Source: Rhodospirillaceae bacterium (lineage in GTDB: Bacteria; Pseudomonadota; Alphaproteobacteria; CADEGL01). From it: a stretch of DNA of 13,367 nucleotides. The stretch spans positions 1-13,367 of the forward strand of contig JABIRQ010000068.1 in the NCBI GenBank assembly GCA_018699755.1. Reading direction: 5' to 3'. Positions 1 through 9,388 of this stretch are shown here, in pieces. Every line of letters begins with the position of its first letter. Position 1 is the first letter of the stretch. A model generated the notes under the pieces. The model worked only from the letters and a program-made list of their open reading frames with translations, was not told the DNA's origin and did not search any database. The translations under genes and the position numbers were made by a program.

Positions 1-893
1 AGCGGTTGGTCGGAAATTAATCGTTTATAGTTTTCGGCTACATCAAGAACGCCGTCTCCCAGGCTCCAACCGGAAACGTGGGGCGTTATGGCGATTTCAG
101 GCATCTGCCAAAACGGGTGACCGGCAGGCAGCGGTTCGGCGTTAAGAACGTCAAGGGTTGCACCTGCAAGATGCTTGGCGTGAACCGCCGCGATCAGGTC
201 GTCATCAATCACCAGATCACCACGCCCGACATTGATCAGATAGCTGCCTTCGGGCATGTGGGCTAGGGTCTCGGCGTTGAACAGGCCCTCGGTCCGCGGC
301 GTGAGAGGCAGGGCGCAGGCCAGAATGGCGCTCTCCTCCAGGACGCGGCGCAGCCCGTCCTCGCCGGTCAGGGACTCGACGCCGGGAATCGATTTTTCCG
401 TTCGACTCCAGCCCAGCACGGGGAAGCCGAGGGCGGCGATCTTGGCGGCCGCGTCGCCGCCGATCTCGCCGATGCCGAGAACGCCGACCGTGCGCAGCGC
501 CGCCTCGCACCGGCCGTGCTTGGCCCAGCGATGCTCGCGCGCCGTCGCCTCGTAAACCGGCATCTTCCGGTGATAGCGCAGGGTGAAATAGAGGATGTAT
601 TCGCTGAGTTGGGCGATCAGGTCGCGGTCGACGATGCGGCAGACCGGCACGTCCGGGAGGTCCGGATCCGCGAAGATGTGATCGACCCCGGCGGCCAGGG
701 ACAGGATGACCTTGAGGTTGGGGTAACGCGCGAGGTCGCCGGGCTCGGGCTTCCAGACCAGGGCATAGTCGATCTCCTCGACATTGCCGATATCGGGCCA
801 GACGCGCAGTTCCAGGTCTGGCACGTGTTCGCGCAGGCGCGCTAGCCAGGCCTTGGGATCGTCGAAGGTGCTCTTGAACAGCAGGGTGGGCAT
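1..893 (-). CDS. GhrA-like 2-hydroxyacid dehydrogenase, copy 1 (3' end cut by window edge)
   Basis: Likely NADPH-dependent glyoxylate/hydroxypyruvate reductase of the D-isomer-specific 2-hydroxyacid dehydrogenase family, cytosolic. Reading from the ATG at 893 gives 297 codons open to the window edge. Family members such as E. coli GhrA are about 312 residues, so perhaps a dozen C-terminal residues are missing. Visible are an early substrate-domain segment ending AAGVDH (about 67-72), the nucleotide-binding motif GIGEIG (140-145) followed by GWSR, and the catalytic Arg in VGRG (R224), Glu in NAEPLP (E253) and His in TPHVSG (H272). The Trp-Ser-Arg after the second Rossmann strand, with no Asp, fits NADP(H) preference. 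It starts 16 bp after the stop of copy 2. From about residue 218 onward (window positions below about 240) the codons become markedly AT-richer while the protein stays family-like. Family assignment is firm; substrate is inferred. Confidence 0.88.
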   Translation of the reverse strand, partial: MPTLLFKSTFDDPKAWLARLREHVPDLELRVWPDIGNVEEIDYALVWKPEPGDLARYPNLKVILSLAAGVDHIFADPDLPDVPVCRIVDRDLIAQLSEYILYFTLRYHRKMPVYEATAREHRWAKHGRCEAALRTVGVLGIGEIGGDAAAKIAALGFPVLGWSRTEKSIPGVESLTGEDGLRRVLEESAILACALPLTPRTEGLFNAETLAHMPEGSYLINVGRGDLVIDDDLIAAVHAKHLAGATLDVLNAEPLPAGHPFWQMPEIAITPHVSGWSLGDGVLDVAENYKRLISDQP

Positions 894-909
894 TGTCAGC
901 AGCCGAGGT

Positions 910-1845
910 TCAGTAGCCGAGATCGAGGTCGACGAGATGCAGCATGGGCCGCCCGGACAGGATTCGGCGGATATTCTCGACGAACAGCGGGACGGCGGTG
1001 TGCTCGGCCGACAGGCCGGCGACATGGGGGGTCATCGTCACCATAGGGTGGCGCCACAGAGGGTCTTCCGCCGGCAGGGGCTCGGTCGCGTAGACATCGA
1101 GGGTCGCGCCCGCGAGATGGCCGGAATCGAGAGCGGCGATGAGGTCTTTCGTCACGATATGTTCGCCCCGCGCGGCATTGATCACGGCCGCGCCCTCGGG
1201 CATGGCGGCGAAGGCCGTGGCATCCAGGATGCCCTCGGTGTCGGGGGTGCGCGGCAGCAGGCAGACCAGGATGTCGGTCCGCGCGAGGAAGGGTTCGAGG
1301 CCCTTGGGGCCGGCGAAGGATTCGATGCCGGAGACATCCTTGGACCTGCGGCTCCAGCCCGCGACGGGAAAGCCGAAGCCGGCGATCAGCTTGCCGGTGG
1401 CCTGGCCGAGAACGCCGAAGCCCAGGATGCCGATCCGCCGTTCCCAGGTCGCCTTCTGGGGGATGACCAGCCACTCCCCCAGCTTCTGGGCTTCTTGGAA
1501 GAGCCGGACCCCGCGATGGTAGGACAGGGCGTGGCAGAGGGCGTATTCGGCGATCGTGTCCGCCATGTTCGGATCGGCGTTGCGCGCGATCGGCACGTCC
1601 CGCGGCAAGTCCGGCACCTTGAGCAGATGATCGACCCCGGCCGCGCCGGACAGGATCGCCTTCAGGTTCGGGTAGCGCGGCAGCATGCCCTCGGGCGGGT
1701 CCCACAGCAGGGCGAACTCGATCTCCTCGGGATCGCCCTCCTCCTCCGGATAGAGCCGAATCTCGATCTCGGGGAGTTCGCGCTGCAACCGGTGGCGCCA
1801 TTCGGCGTGGCGCGCGCTGTAGGGCTTGAAGATCAGAGCGGGCAC
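910..1845 (-). CDS. GhrA-like 2-hydroxyacid dehydrogenase, copy 2
   Basis: Full-length 311-residue member of the glyoxylate/hydroxypyruvate reductase A family. The start is a GTG at 1845, placed 7 bp after the TAG of copy 3, with the family-typical N-terminus MPALIFKP. The nucleotide-binding motif is GFGVLG (142-147), followed by GWSRR, consistent with NADPH. Catalytic residues are Arg226 in AARGEH, Glu255 in ATEPLP and His274 in TPHVAG. It is the most divergent of the three copies: the substrate-domain loop reads SGAAGVDHLL where the others read SLxAGVDHxF, and the segment near residues 88-101 differs strongly. This suggests a different substrate from its neighbours (inference). The sequence before the GTG has only a weak Shine-Dalgarno, so translation may be coupled to copy 3. 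Other 2-oxo acid reductase activities are possible. Confidence 0.92.
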   Translation of the reverse strand: MPALIFKPYSARHAEWRHRLQRELPEIEIRLYPEEEGDPEEIEFALLWDPPEGMLPRYPNLKAILSGAAGVDHLLKVPDLPRDVPIARNADPNMADTIAEYALCHALSYHRGVRLFQEAQKLGEWLVIPQKATWERRIGILGFGVLGQATGKLIAGFGFPVAGWSRRSKDVSGIESFAGPKGLEPFLARTDILVCLLPRTPDTEGILDATAFAAMPEGAAVINAARGEHIVTKDLIAALDSGHLAGATLDVYATEPLPAEDPLWRHPMVTMTPHVAGLSAEHTAVPLFVENIRRILSGRPMLHLVDLDLGY

Positions 1846-1852
1846 GGCGGGC

Positions 1853-2785
1853 CTAATATTGTTGATCGGGATCGACCCGGTTCATGGGTTCCTCGCCCCG
1901 CTCGGTCCGCCGCACGTTCTCGATGACCTGCTCGATGACCGTGCGCGGGTCCGACATGCTGGCGACATGAGGGGTCAGGGTAACCTTGGGATGAGACCAG
2001 AAGGGATGGTCCGAGGGCAGCGGCTCCTGGCGGAAGACATCGAGCACGGTGCCGGACAGGCGGCCCGAATCGAGGGCGGCGATCAGGTCCTGATCGACCA
2101 CATGGGGGCCGCGCCCGACATTGATGAAAAAGGCGCCCTCGGGCAGCGCGGCGAGCAGCCCGGCATCGACGATATTTTCGGTCCGGGGAGTCAGGGGCAG
2201 CAGATTGACCAGGATTTCCGCGCTCGCGAGGAAGGGGGCGAGCCCCTCCTCGCCGTGGAAGGATTCAACCCCGTCCATCTCTCGCGGCGTGCGCGTCCAG
2301 CCGGTCACACGGAAGCCGAGGGGGACCAGCTTCTCCGCCGCGTCTCGCCCCAGGGTGCCCAGGCCCATGATGCCGACGGTGCGCTCGGAGGCGGCGGGTT
2401 GCGGCTCGCTTTGCCACAGGGCTTCGCGCTGGCGCGCCTCGTAGATCGGTACATGGCGATGATGGCGCAGGACATAGAGCACGATGTATTCGGTCATGCG
2501 CGCAGTCAGGTTCACGTCGACCACCCGCGCGATCGGCACCTGGACGGGGACGCCCGGATCGCGGAACAGATGATCGACGCCGGCGCCCAGGGAGATGATG
2601 AGCTTCAGGTTCGGCATCTTGGCCAGAATTCCGGGTTCTGGATCCCAGACCAGGGCATGGGTGACCTCGGATACGTCGCCCGGTTCGTTCCACAGGCGGA
2701 CCTCGATCTCGGGCGCGCGCTCGCGGAAGGTCTCGAGCCACCATTGGGTCCGGTCGCTGCCGGATCTGAAGATTAGTACGGGCAT
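1853..2785 (-). CDS. GhrA-like 2-hydroxyacid dehydrogenase, copy 3
   Basis: Full-length 310-residue GhrA-type reductase, the first of the three dehydrogenases to be transcribed. The ATG at 2785 gives the same MPxLIF N-terminus as the other copies. Visible are SLGAGVDHLF (65-74), GLGTLG (141-146) followed by GWTRT, Arg225 in VGRG, Glu254 in RQEPLP and His273 in TPHVAS, so the catalytic Arg-Glu-His set is complete. A hand alignment with copy 1 shows about 42 identities over the first 77 residues, so these two are closer to each other than either is to copy 2. It begins 70 bp downstream of the yejF stop on the same strand. I saw no convincing terminator or promoter in that gap, so read-through from the transporter genes is likely. 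The product is presumably a cytosolic NADPH-dependent glyoxylate/hydroxypyruvate or related 2-oxo acid reductase. Confidence 0.92.
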   Translation of the reverse strand: MPVLIFRSGSDRTQWWLETFRERAPEIEVRLWNEPGDVSEVTHALVWDPEPGILAKMPNLKLIISLGAGVDHLFRDPGVPVQVPIARVVDVNLTARMTEYIVLYVLRHHRHVPIYEARQREALWQSEPQPAASERTVGIMGLGTLGRDAAEKLVPLGFRVTGWTRTPREMDGVESFHGEEGLAPFLASAEILVNLLPLTPRTENIVDAGLLAALPEGAFFINVGRGPHVVDQDLIAALDSGRLSGTVLDVFRQEPLPSDHPFWSHPKVTLTPHVASMSDPRTVIEQVIENVRRTERGEEPMNRVDPDQQY

Positions 2786-2855
2786 AGGTCAGCTTTCGTT
2801 CTCGGCGGGACCGGGGCCGCGCGACGGGCCTCGGCGTTGAACGGTATTCCGAACA
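2786..2855. other. 70 bp gap between yejF and the dehydrogenase array
   Basis: This is the longest gap within the minus-strand unit from hisN to the dehydrogenases. It is GC-rich and contains short repeats (CTCGGCG at 2801-2807 and 2830-2836, as a direct repeat) and a weak GGCC/GGCC pairing. It has no stem followed by a T-run on either strand and no recognisable -35/-10 pair. I read it as a plain intergenic spacer; an internal promoter cannot be excluded. Confidence 0.4.
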
Positions 2856-4480
<1,625 letters not shown>

Positions 4481-4484
<4 letters not shown>

Positions 4485-5554
4485 GCCACGGCCTTTCGCG
4501 GGTCGAAGGCGTCGCGCACCGCTTCGCCGATGAAGACGAGCAGGGCGATCATCGCCGTGATGACGAAGAAGGCGGTCAGGATCAGCCAGGACGCCTGGAG
4601 GTTGTTCTTGCCCTGCTGGACCAGTTCGCCCAGGGAGGGCGAGCCGGGCGGCAGGCCGAAGCCCAGGAAGTCGAGGGAGGTCAATTGAAAGACCGCGCCC
4701 ACGGTGATGAAGGGCAGGAACGTGACGGTCGCGACCATGGCGTTGGGGAAGACATGCTTGAACATGATGATCCGGTCGCTCACCCCGAGCGCGCGGGCGG
4801 CGCGGACATAATCGTAGTTGCGCGCCTTCAGGAATTCCGCGCGCACCACCGCGACCAGGCCCATCCAGCTGAACAGCAGCATCAGGGTCAGGATCGACCA
4901 GAATCCGGGCACGATCACGCTGGCCATGATGATCAGCAGGAAGAGCACGGGCAGCCCTTCCCAGATCTCGATGAAGCGCTGGAACAGAAGATCGACCAGG
5001 CCGCCGAAATAGCCCTGTACGGCACCTGCCCAGACCCCGACGAGCGAGCTGAAGACGGTCAGGATCAGGCCGAACAGGATCGAGATGCGGTAGCCGTAGA
5101 TCACCCGCGCCACGACGTCGCGGGCCTGGTCGTCGGTGCCCAGCCAGTTGCGGGCCGACGGCGGCGCCGGCGCCGGCTCGTCCAGGTCCAGGATCACCGT
5201 GTCGTAGCTGTAGCGGATCGGCGGCCAGAGCATCCAGCCCTTCGCGGCGATCAGGTCCTCGACGAATGGGTCCGTGTATTCGGCTTCGGTCAGGAACTCG
5301 CCGCCGAAAGCGGTTTCCGGATAGGACTTGAAGATCGGCATGTAGAGGGCGCCGTCGTAGGAGATCAGGAAGGGCTTGTCGTTGGCGATGAACTCGGCCG
5401 GCAGGGTCACGGCGAAGAGCGCCAGGAAAATCCAGAGTGCCCAGAAACCCCGCCGGTTGCGCCGGAAGTTATAGAGGCGCCGCCGGGTCAGCGGAGTGAT
5501 GGTGAGCCCCAGGAAGCGGCGCGGCGCGCTCAAGCTCTCGGCCCCGGTCATCAT
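4481..5554 (-). CDS. yejE: YejE: inner-membrane permease of a peptide ABC importer
   Basis: A 357-residue permease subunit (E. coli YejE is 341). It opens with the Yej-type segment NRRGFWALWIFLALF (33-47, first membrane helix) and then EFIANDKPFLISYDG (54-68). A periplasmic stretch contains YPETAFGG and GWMLWPPIRYSYDT (106-119). Further membrane helices lie at about 155-180, 200-216, 218-237, 273-292 and 321-343. The cytoplasmic EAA-loop that docks onto the ATPase is seen as RAARALGVSDRIIMFKHVFP (251-270). The C-terminus GEAVRDAFDPRK is also typical. Two ATGs are adjacent; the first abuts the TAA of yejB with no spacer, and a GAGG lies 6 nt upstream (5561-5564) inside yejB, so 5554 is the preferred start. 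Confidence 0.95.
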
Positions 5555-6655
5555 TTAGCGCCTCGCCTCGAAATCGATGCGCGGGTCGACGAAGATGTAG
5601 GTCACGTCGCGGACGATCGCCATCACCAGACCGAGCAGGGTGAAGAAATAGAGAGTGCCGAACATGACGGGGTAGTCGCGCTGGATCAGCGCCTCCCAGC
5701 CGAGCAGGCCGAGCCCGTCGAGGGAGAAGATGATCTCGACCAGGAAGGCGCCCGTGAACAGGATGCCGATCAGCATCCCGGGGAAGCCGGCGATGACGAT
5801 GATCATGGCGTTGCGGAAGACATGGCCGTAGAGCACGCGCTTCTCGGTTAACCCCTTGGCCCGCGCGGTCAGGACGTATTGCTGGTTGATCTGGTCGAGA
5901 AAGGAATTCTTGGTCAGCATGGTCAGGCTGACGAAGCCGCCGATCACGATGGACAGGATCGGCAGCACCATGTGCCAGAGATAATCCAGCACCTGCTCGT
6001 ACCAGGGCAGCGCAGCCCAGCCCTCCGACACCAGGCCGCGCAGCGGAAACCACTGGACGAAGCCGCCTCCGGCGAAGAGCACGATCAGCAAGGTGGCGAG
6101 CAGGAAGCCGGGCGCGGCATAGGCAACGATGATCGCCGTGCTGGTCCAATAGTCGAAGCGGCTGCCGTCGCGCACCGCCTTGCGGATGCCCAGCGGGATC
6201 GACACGAAATAGATGATCAACGTGCTCCATATCCCTATGGAGATGGAGACGGGCAGCTTGTCGATGACGAGCTGCACGACCGGCTGGTCGCGGAAGAAGC
6301 TGTCGCCGAAATCGAAGACCAGATAATCGCCCATCATCTTGAAAAACCGCTCGTGCATCGGCTTGTCGAAGCCGTAGAGCGTTTCGATCTCCTTGATGAA
6401 GGCCGGATCCAGGCCGCGCGCCCCGCGATAGTCCGATTCCCCGCCGCTCTGGCTTTGGCTCTGGGCGCCGGGGGCGGCATCGCCCTGGGACCCGGTGAAG
6501 CGGGCGGTGGAGGAAACGGCGGTGCCCTGAATCTGGGCGATCAACTGTTCGACCGGGCCGCCGGGGGCGACCTGAACGATCACGAAATTGACCACCATGA
6601 TGCCGATCAGGGTGGGGACGATCAGCAGCAGGCGCCGGACGATATAGGCGAGCAT
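5555..6655 (-). CDS. yejB: YejB: inner-membrane permease of a peptide ABC importer
   Basis: A 366-residue permease (E. coli YejB is 364). The N-terminal helix begins MLAYIVRRLLLIVPTL and is followed by the family motif VQVAPGGPVEQ (27-37). There is then a low-complexity Ser/Gln/Gly-rich periplasmic loop (about 43-80) ending YRGARGLDP; E. coli YejB also carries a loop here, so this is not an anomaly. LYGFDKPMHERFFKMMGDY (93-111) is characteristic. The EAA loop is LTARAKGLTEKRVLYGHVF (262-280) followed by RNA, and the C-terminus ends VDPRIDFEARR. Helices are at about 7-30, 137-157, 172-196, 228-250, 285-310 and 330-349. A GGAGG at 6667-6671 lies 11 nt before the ATG. It forms a heterodimeric channel with YejE, and the two genes touch. 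Confidence 0.95.
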   Translation of the reverse strand: MLAYIVRRLLLIVPTLIGIMVVNFVIVQVAPGGPVEQLIAQIQGTAVSSTARFTGSQGDAAPGAQSQSQSGGESDYRGARGLDPAFIKEIETLYGFDKPMHERFFKMMGDYLVFDFGDSFFRDQPVVQLVIDKLPVSISIGIWSTLIIYFVSIPLGIRKAVRDGSRFDYWTSTAIIVAYAAPGFLLATLLIVLFAGGGFVQWFPLRGLVSEGWAALPWYEQVLDYLWHMVLPILSIVIGGFVSLTMLTKNSFLDQINQQYVLTARAKGLTEKRVLYGHVFRNAMIIVIAGFPGMLIGILFTGAFLVEIIFSLDGLGLLGWEALIQRDYPVMFGTLYFFTLLGLVMAIVRDVTYIFVDPRIDFEARR

Positions 6656-6673
6656 GGTCTGGCCGGCCTCCGC

Positions 6674-8524
6674 CTAGTCCGCGTCCAGGGTGGAGATGCC
6701 GGCCTCGACCGCCGCCGCCTTTTCGGGATCGATCCACCAGGCGTCGAGATCGATGCCGTAGGGCGGAACAATCTCCGGTTGCCCGAACTTGTTCCAATAG
6801 GCGATGCGGGTCGTCCGGATGTGATATTGCGGGATCGCGAAATGGTTCCACAGCAGCACCCGGTCCAGGGCCCGGGTCCGCGCGATCAGCGCTTCCCGGT
6901 CGGGCGCGGCGATCAGCAGGTCGATCAACTCGTCGACCACCGGATCCTCGATCCCGATCAGGTTGCGCCCGCCCGGCGTCCCGGCCGAGGCCGAACCCCA
7001 GAAATCGCGCTGTTCGTTGCCTGGCGAAAGCGATTGGCCGAAGCTGCCGATCGCCATGTCGAAATCGTATTCGTCCATCCGGTTCTGGTATTGCGTGGTG
7101 TCGACCGTGCGCACACGCGCCGTGATGCCCAGGCGCTTCAGGTTCCTGGCATAGGCCAGGACGATGCGCTCAAAGGCCGGCGAGACGAGCAGAATCTCGA
7201 ATTCGAAGGGCGCGCCCGTCTCGTCGTTGCGCAGCACGCCGTCCTTGACGTGCCATCCGGCCTCTCCGAGCAGGCGGAAGGCCTGGCGTCGGTTCTCCCG
7301 AAAATAGCCGGAGCCGTCGGTCGAAGGCGGCTCGTAGATTTCGGTAAAGACCTCGTCCGGGACGCGGCCCCGGTAGGGTTCGAGGGTTTCGAGTTCGGCT
7401 TCGGTCGGCAGCTCCGTCGCGGCCAGTTCGGAGTTGGAGAAATAGCTCCTGGTTCGCTCATATTGGCCGTAGAAGAACTTGGCGTTGGTCCATTCGAAGT
7501 CGAAAGCATGGCCCAGCGCCTGACGCACCCGCTTGTCCTGGAACAGGGGTCGGCGGGTATTGAAGATGAAGGCCTGCATGCCGGTCGGAATTTCATTGGG
7601 AATCGCTTCGACCTTGACCAGACCGTCGCGCACCGCCGGGAAATCGTAGCCGGTCGCCCATTCCTTGGCCGTGTTTTCGACGAAGATGTCGGTCTCGCCC
7701 GCGCGAAAGGCGATCCGCTCGACCGTGCGGTCGCGGTAGTACTCGAACCGTATCCGGTCGAAGTTGTAGCGCCCAACATTGACCGGCAGGTTGGCGCCCC
7801 AATAGTCGGGCACGCGTTCGACGGTGATGCTGCGGCCCGGATCGACCTTGGCGATCCGGTACGGGCCGCTGCCCAGGGGCGGCTCCAAGGTCGTCTTGTC
7901 GAACTCCCTGCCTTCCCAGTAGTGCTTGGGCAGGACGGGGAGCTGGCCGACGATGACCGGCAGTTCCCGATTCTCGCCCTCGGCGAAGGTGAATTTCACA
8001 CCCCGCTCGCCGATCCGTTCGACCTCGGCCACGCTCGCGAAATAGTAGCGGTAGAAGGGGTGGCCCTTCTCGCGCAGGGTCTCGAAGCTCCAGATCACGT
8101 CCTCGGGGGTGATCGGCCTGCCGTCGTGCCAGCGCGCCCGGGGGTCGAGCCGGAAGATCGCCCAGGAGCGGTCTTCCGGCGTCTCGACCGATTCGGCGAC
8201 CAGGCCGTATTCGGTGTTGGCCTCGTCCCGGGTGCTGGCCATCAGGGTTTCGAAAACGTAGCTGACCCCGGCCGCGGCCTGCCCTTTCAGGATATAGGGG
8301 TTCAGGTTATCGAAAGCGCCGATCGCCGAACGGCGCACGAGGCCGCCCTTGGGCGCGTCCGGGTCGACATAGTCGAGATGCGTGAAATCGGGCGGGTAGC
8401 CCGGCTCGCCATGGATCGCGAGGCCGTGACTGGGCTCGGTCTCCGCGGACCCGGCCGCCGGCAGGAGCAGGGCGAAGGTGAAAAGCAGCCCGGCCCGCAG
8501 GGCGATCGGAGACAGTTCGGTCAT
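6674..8524 (-). CDS. yejA: YejA: periplasmic peptide-binding protein (SBP family 5)
   Basis: A 616-residue extracellular solute-binding protein of the oligopeptide/YejA class (E. coli YejA is 604), the substrate receptor of the importer. The start at 8524 is chosen because it gives a clean signal peptide: a hydrophobic core at about 9-23, then an AGSA-type signal peptidase I site after residue 27. No lipobox Cys is present, so it should be soluble in the periplasm. YejA-like markers are GEPGYPPDFTHLDYVDPDAP (39-58), followed by KGG, and NSELAATELPTEAELETLEP (364-383). WHDGRPITPEDVIWSFE (132-148) and GSGPYRI (218-224) are general SBP_bac_5 motifs. The ATG overlaps the hisN stop as ATGA (8521-8524) and no good Shine-Dalgarno is visible, so translation is probably coupled. 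The natural ligand is unknown; in E. coli the Yej system takes up microcin C and peptides. Confidence 0.93.
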   Translation of the reverse strand: MTELSPIALRAGLLFTFALLLPAAGSAETEPSHGLAIHGEPGYPPDFTHLDYVDPDAPKGGLVRRSAIGAFDNLNPYILKGQAAAGVSYVFETLMASTRDEANTEYGLVAESVETPEDRSWAIFRLDPRARWHDGRPITPEDVIWSFETLREKGHPFYRYYFASVAEVERIGERGVKFTFAEGENRELPVIVGQLPVLPKHYWEGREFDKTTLEPPLGSGPYRIAKVDPGRSITVERVPDYWGANLPVNVGRYNFDRIRFEYYRDRTVERIAFRAGETDIFVENTAKEWATGYDFPAVRDGLVKVEAIPNEIPTGMQAFIFNTRRPLFQDKRVRQALGHAFDFEWTNAKFFYGQYERTRSYFSNSELAATELPTEAELETLEPYRGRVPDEVFTEIYEPPSTDGSGYFRENRRQAFRLLGEAGWHVKDGVLRNDETGAPFEFEILLVSPAFERIVLAYARNLKRLGITARVRTVDTTQYQNRMDEYDFDMAIGSFGQSLSPGNEQRDFWGSASAGTPGGRNLIGIEDPVVDELIDLLIAAPDREALIARTRALDRVLLWNHFAIPQYHIRTTRIAYWNKFGQPEIVPPYGIDLDAWWIDPEKAAAVEAGISTLDAD

Positions 8525-9312
8525 GACGAAAGGATGTCCAGGGCCGTCCGGTGGGTCCCCGAATCGCCCGCGGCGAGCATGCGGCCGTCCGAATCGAGGC
8601 GCAGCGGCCGGCCCTGCCAATCGGTGATCCGGCCCCCGGCATTTTCGATCACGGGCACCAGGGCGCAGTAGTCGTAGGGCTTGAGACCGGCCTCGGTGTG
8701 GAGATCGATGAAGCCGGAGGCCAGCAAGCCGGTGGCATAGCAATCCGTGCCGTAGCGCACCAGTTTGACCGCGTCGCGAAGGCGGGCGAAGGCCTCGGCA
8801 TCGCCGCCCCGGTACATGTCGGGCCCGGTCGAACACAGGGTCGCCCCGCCGATGCCCGCGCAAGCGCGCGTCGTCACCCGCTTGCCGTTATGGGTCGTGC
8901 CATGGCCCCGGGCGCCGATCCAGCGCTCGCCCAGGGCGGGATGGTCGACCACCCCCAGGATCGGCACGCCGCCTTGCAGCAGGGCGATCAGGGTGCCGAA
9001 CAGGGGGACGCCCGAAATGAAGGATTTGGTGCCGTCGATGGGGTCGATGACCCAGACGAATTCCGCGTCCGGGTTCTCGGTGCCGTATTCCTCGCCGACG
9101 ATGCCGTGGCCCGGGCAATGGGACGCGATCAGGTCGCGGATCGCCGCTTCGACGGTGCGGTCGGCGATGGTGACCGGACTCTCGTCGGCCTTCTCGTCGA
9201 CCGTTACGGGGGTGCGAAAGTAACGCGCGACGATCTCGCCGCTCGCCGCCGTCATGCGGTCGGCGAGGGCCAGAAAGGAATTGGGGCAGAGTTCGGCGCG
9301 AGCCTCGGTCAT
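8521..9312 (-). CDS. hisN: Inositol-monophosphatase-family phosphatase, probably histidinol-phosphatase HisN
   Basis: A 263-residue Mg2+-dependent phosphatase. Metal-ligand motifs are present: GEE with Glu74 and Glu75, DPIDGT (90-95) with Asp90 and Asp93, and the C-terminal KPYDYCALVPVIENAGG (211-227) with Asp214. The segments SPVTIADR (45-52), HGIVGEEYG (69-77) and AGLKPYDY match the HisN type, which dephosphorylates L-histidinol phosphate in histidine synthesis in many alphaproteobacteria, better than the SuhB or CysQ types. Another phosphomonoester substrate remains possible given the transport context. The ATG at 9312 lacks a clear Shine-Dalgarno; an internal Met20 is an alternative start, but homologous-looking sequence begins before it. 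The stop overlaps the yejA start by ATGA, so the gene sits at the head of the transporter unit. No other histidine-synthesis gene is in the window. Confidence 0.85.
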   Translation of the reverse strand: MTEARAELCPNSFLALADRMTAASGEIVARYFRTPVTVDEKADESPVTIADRTVEAAIRDLIASHCPGHGIVGEEYGTENPDAEFVWVIDPIDGTKSFISGVPLFGTLIALLQGGVPILGVVDHPALGERWIGARGHGTTHNGKRVTTRACAGIGGATLCSTGPDMYRGGDAEAFARLRDAVKLVRYGTDCYATGLLASGFIDLHTEAGLKPYDYCALVPVIENAGGRITDWQGRPLRLDSDGRMLAAGDSGTHRTALDILSS

Positions 9313-9388
9313 CGTGGCCGCAGTGTGGACCAGCGGCCCCGGGTTTTGAAGCCCGGCGACCGGTTCGGACCGAGCGAGTCCGGGCGGT
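9313..9388. other. 76 bp gap upstream of hisN
   Basis: If the hisN-yej-dehydrogenase unit has its own promoter near its head, it should lie here or inside the PAS gene. I see a short imperfect dyad (CCGGG at 9339-9343 and CCCGG at 9352-9356, loop TTTTGAAG) and small GC-rich palindromes, but no convincing -35/-10 pair and no T-tract after a stem. Confidence 0.3.

Noticed and set aside
784..1926. A 380-codon plus-strand open frame opposite the dehydrogenase genes
   Set aside because: Antisense shadow of intact GhrA-like genes. Similar shadow frames recur opposite all three paralogues, as expected from their sequence similarity.
4685..5851. A 388-codon plus-strand open frame opposite yejE and yejB
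   Set aside because: Highly charged, compositionally skewed antisense translation with no domain signal; the minus-strand permeases are certain.
5879..8671. A 930-codon plus-strand open frame antisense to yejB and yejA
   Set aside because: It mirrors genuine, clearly homologous Yej genes on the other strand. Its translation is low-complexity Asp/Gly/Arg/Gln-rich without any recognisable domain, which is the usual shadow frame of GC-rich DNA.
8525..8863. Upstream extension of yejA in the same frame, to 8863
   Set aside because: The extra residues lie within hisN, are Arg/Gly/Pro-rich and would bury the clean signal peptide that begins at 8524.
9339..9356. CCGGG/CCCGG dyad as a terminator between the PAS gene and hisN
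   Set aside because: Only a five-pair stem with an eight-base loop and no following T-run on either strand.
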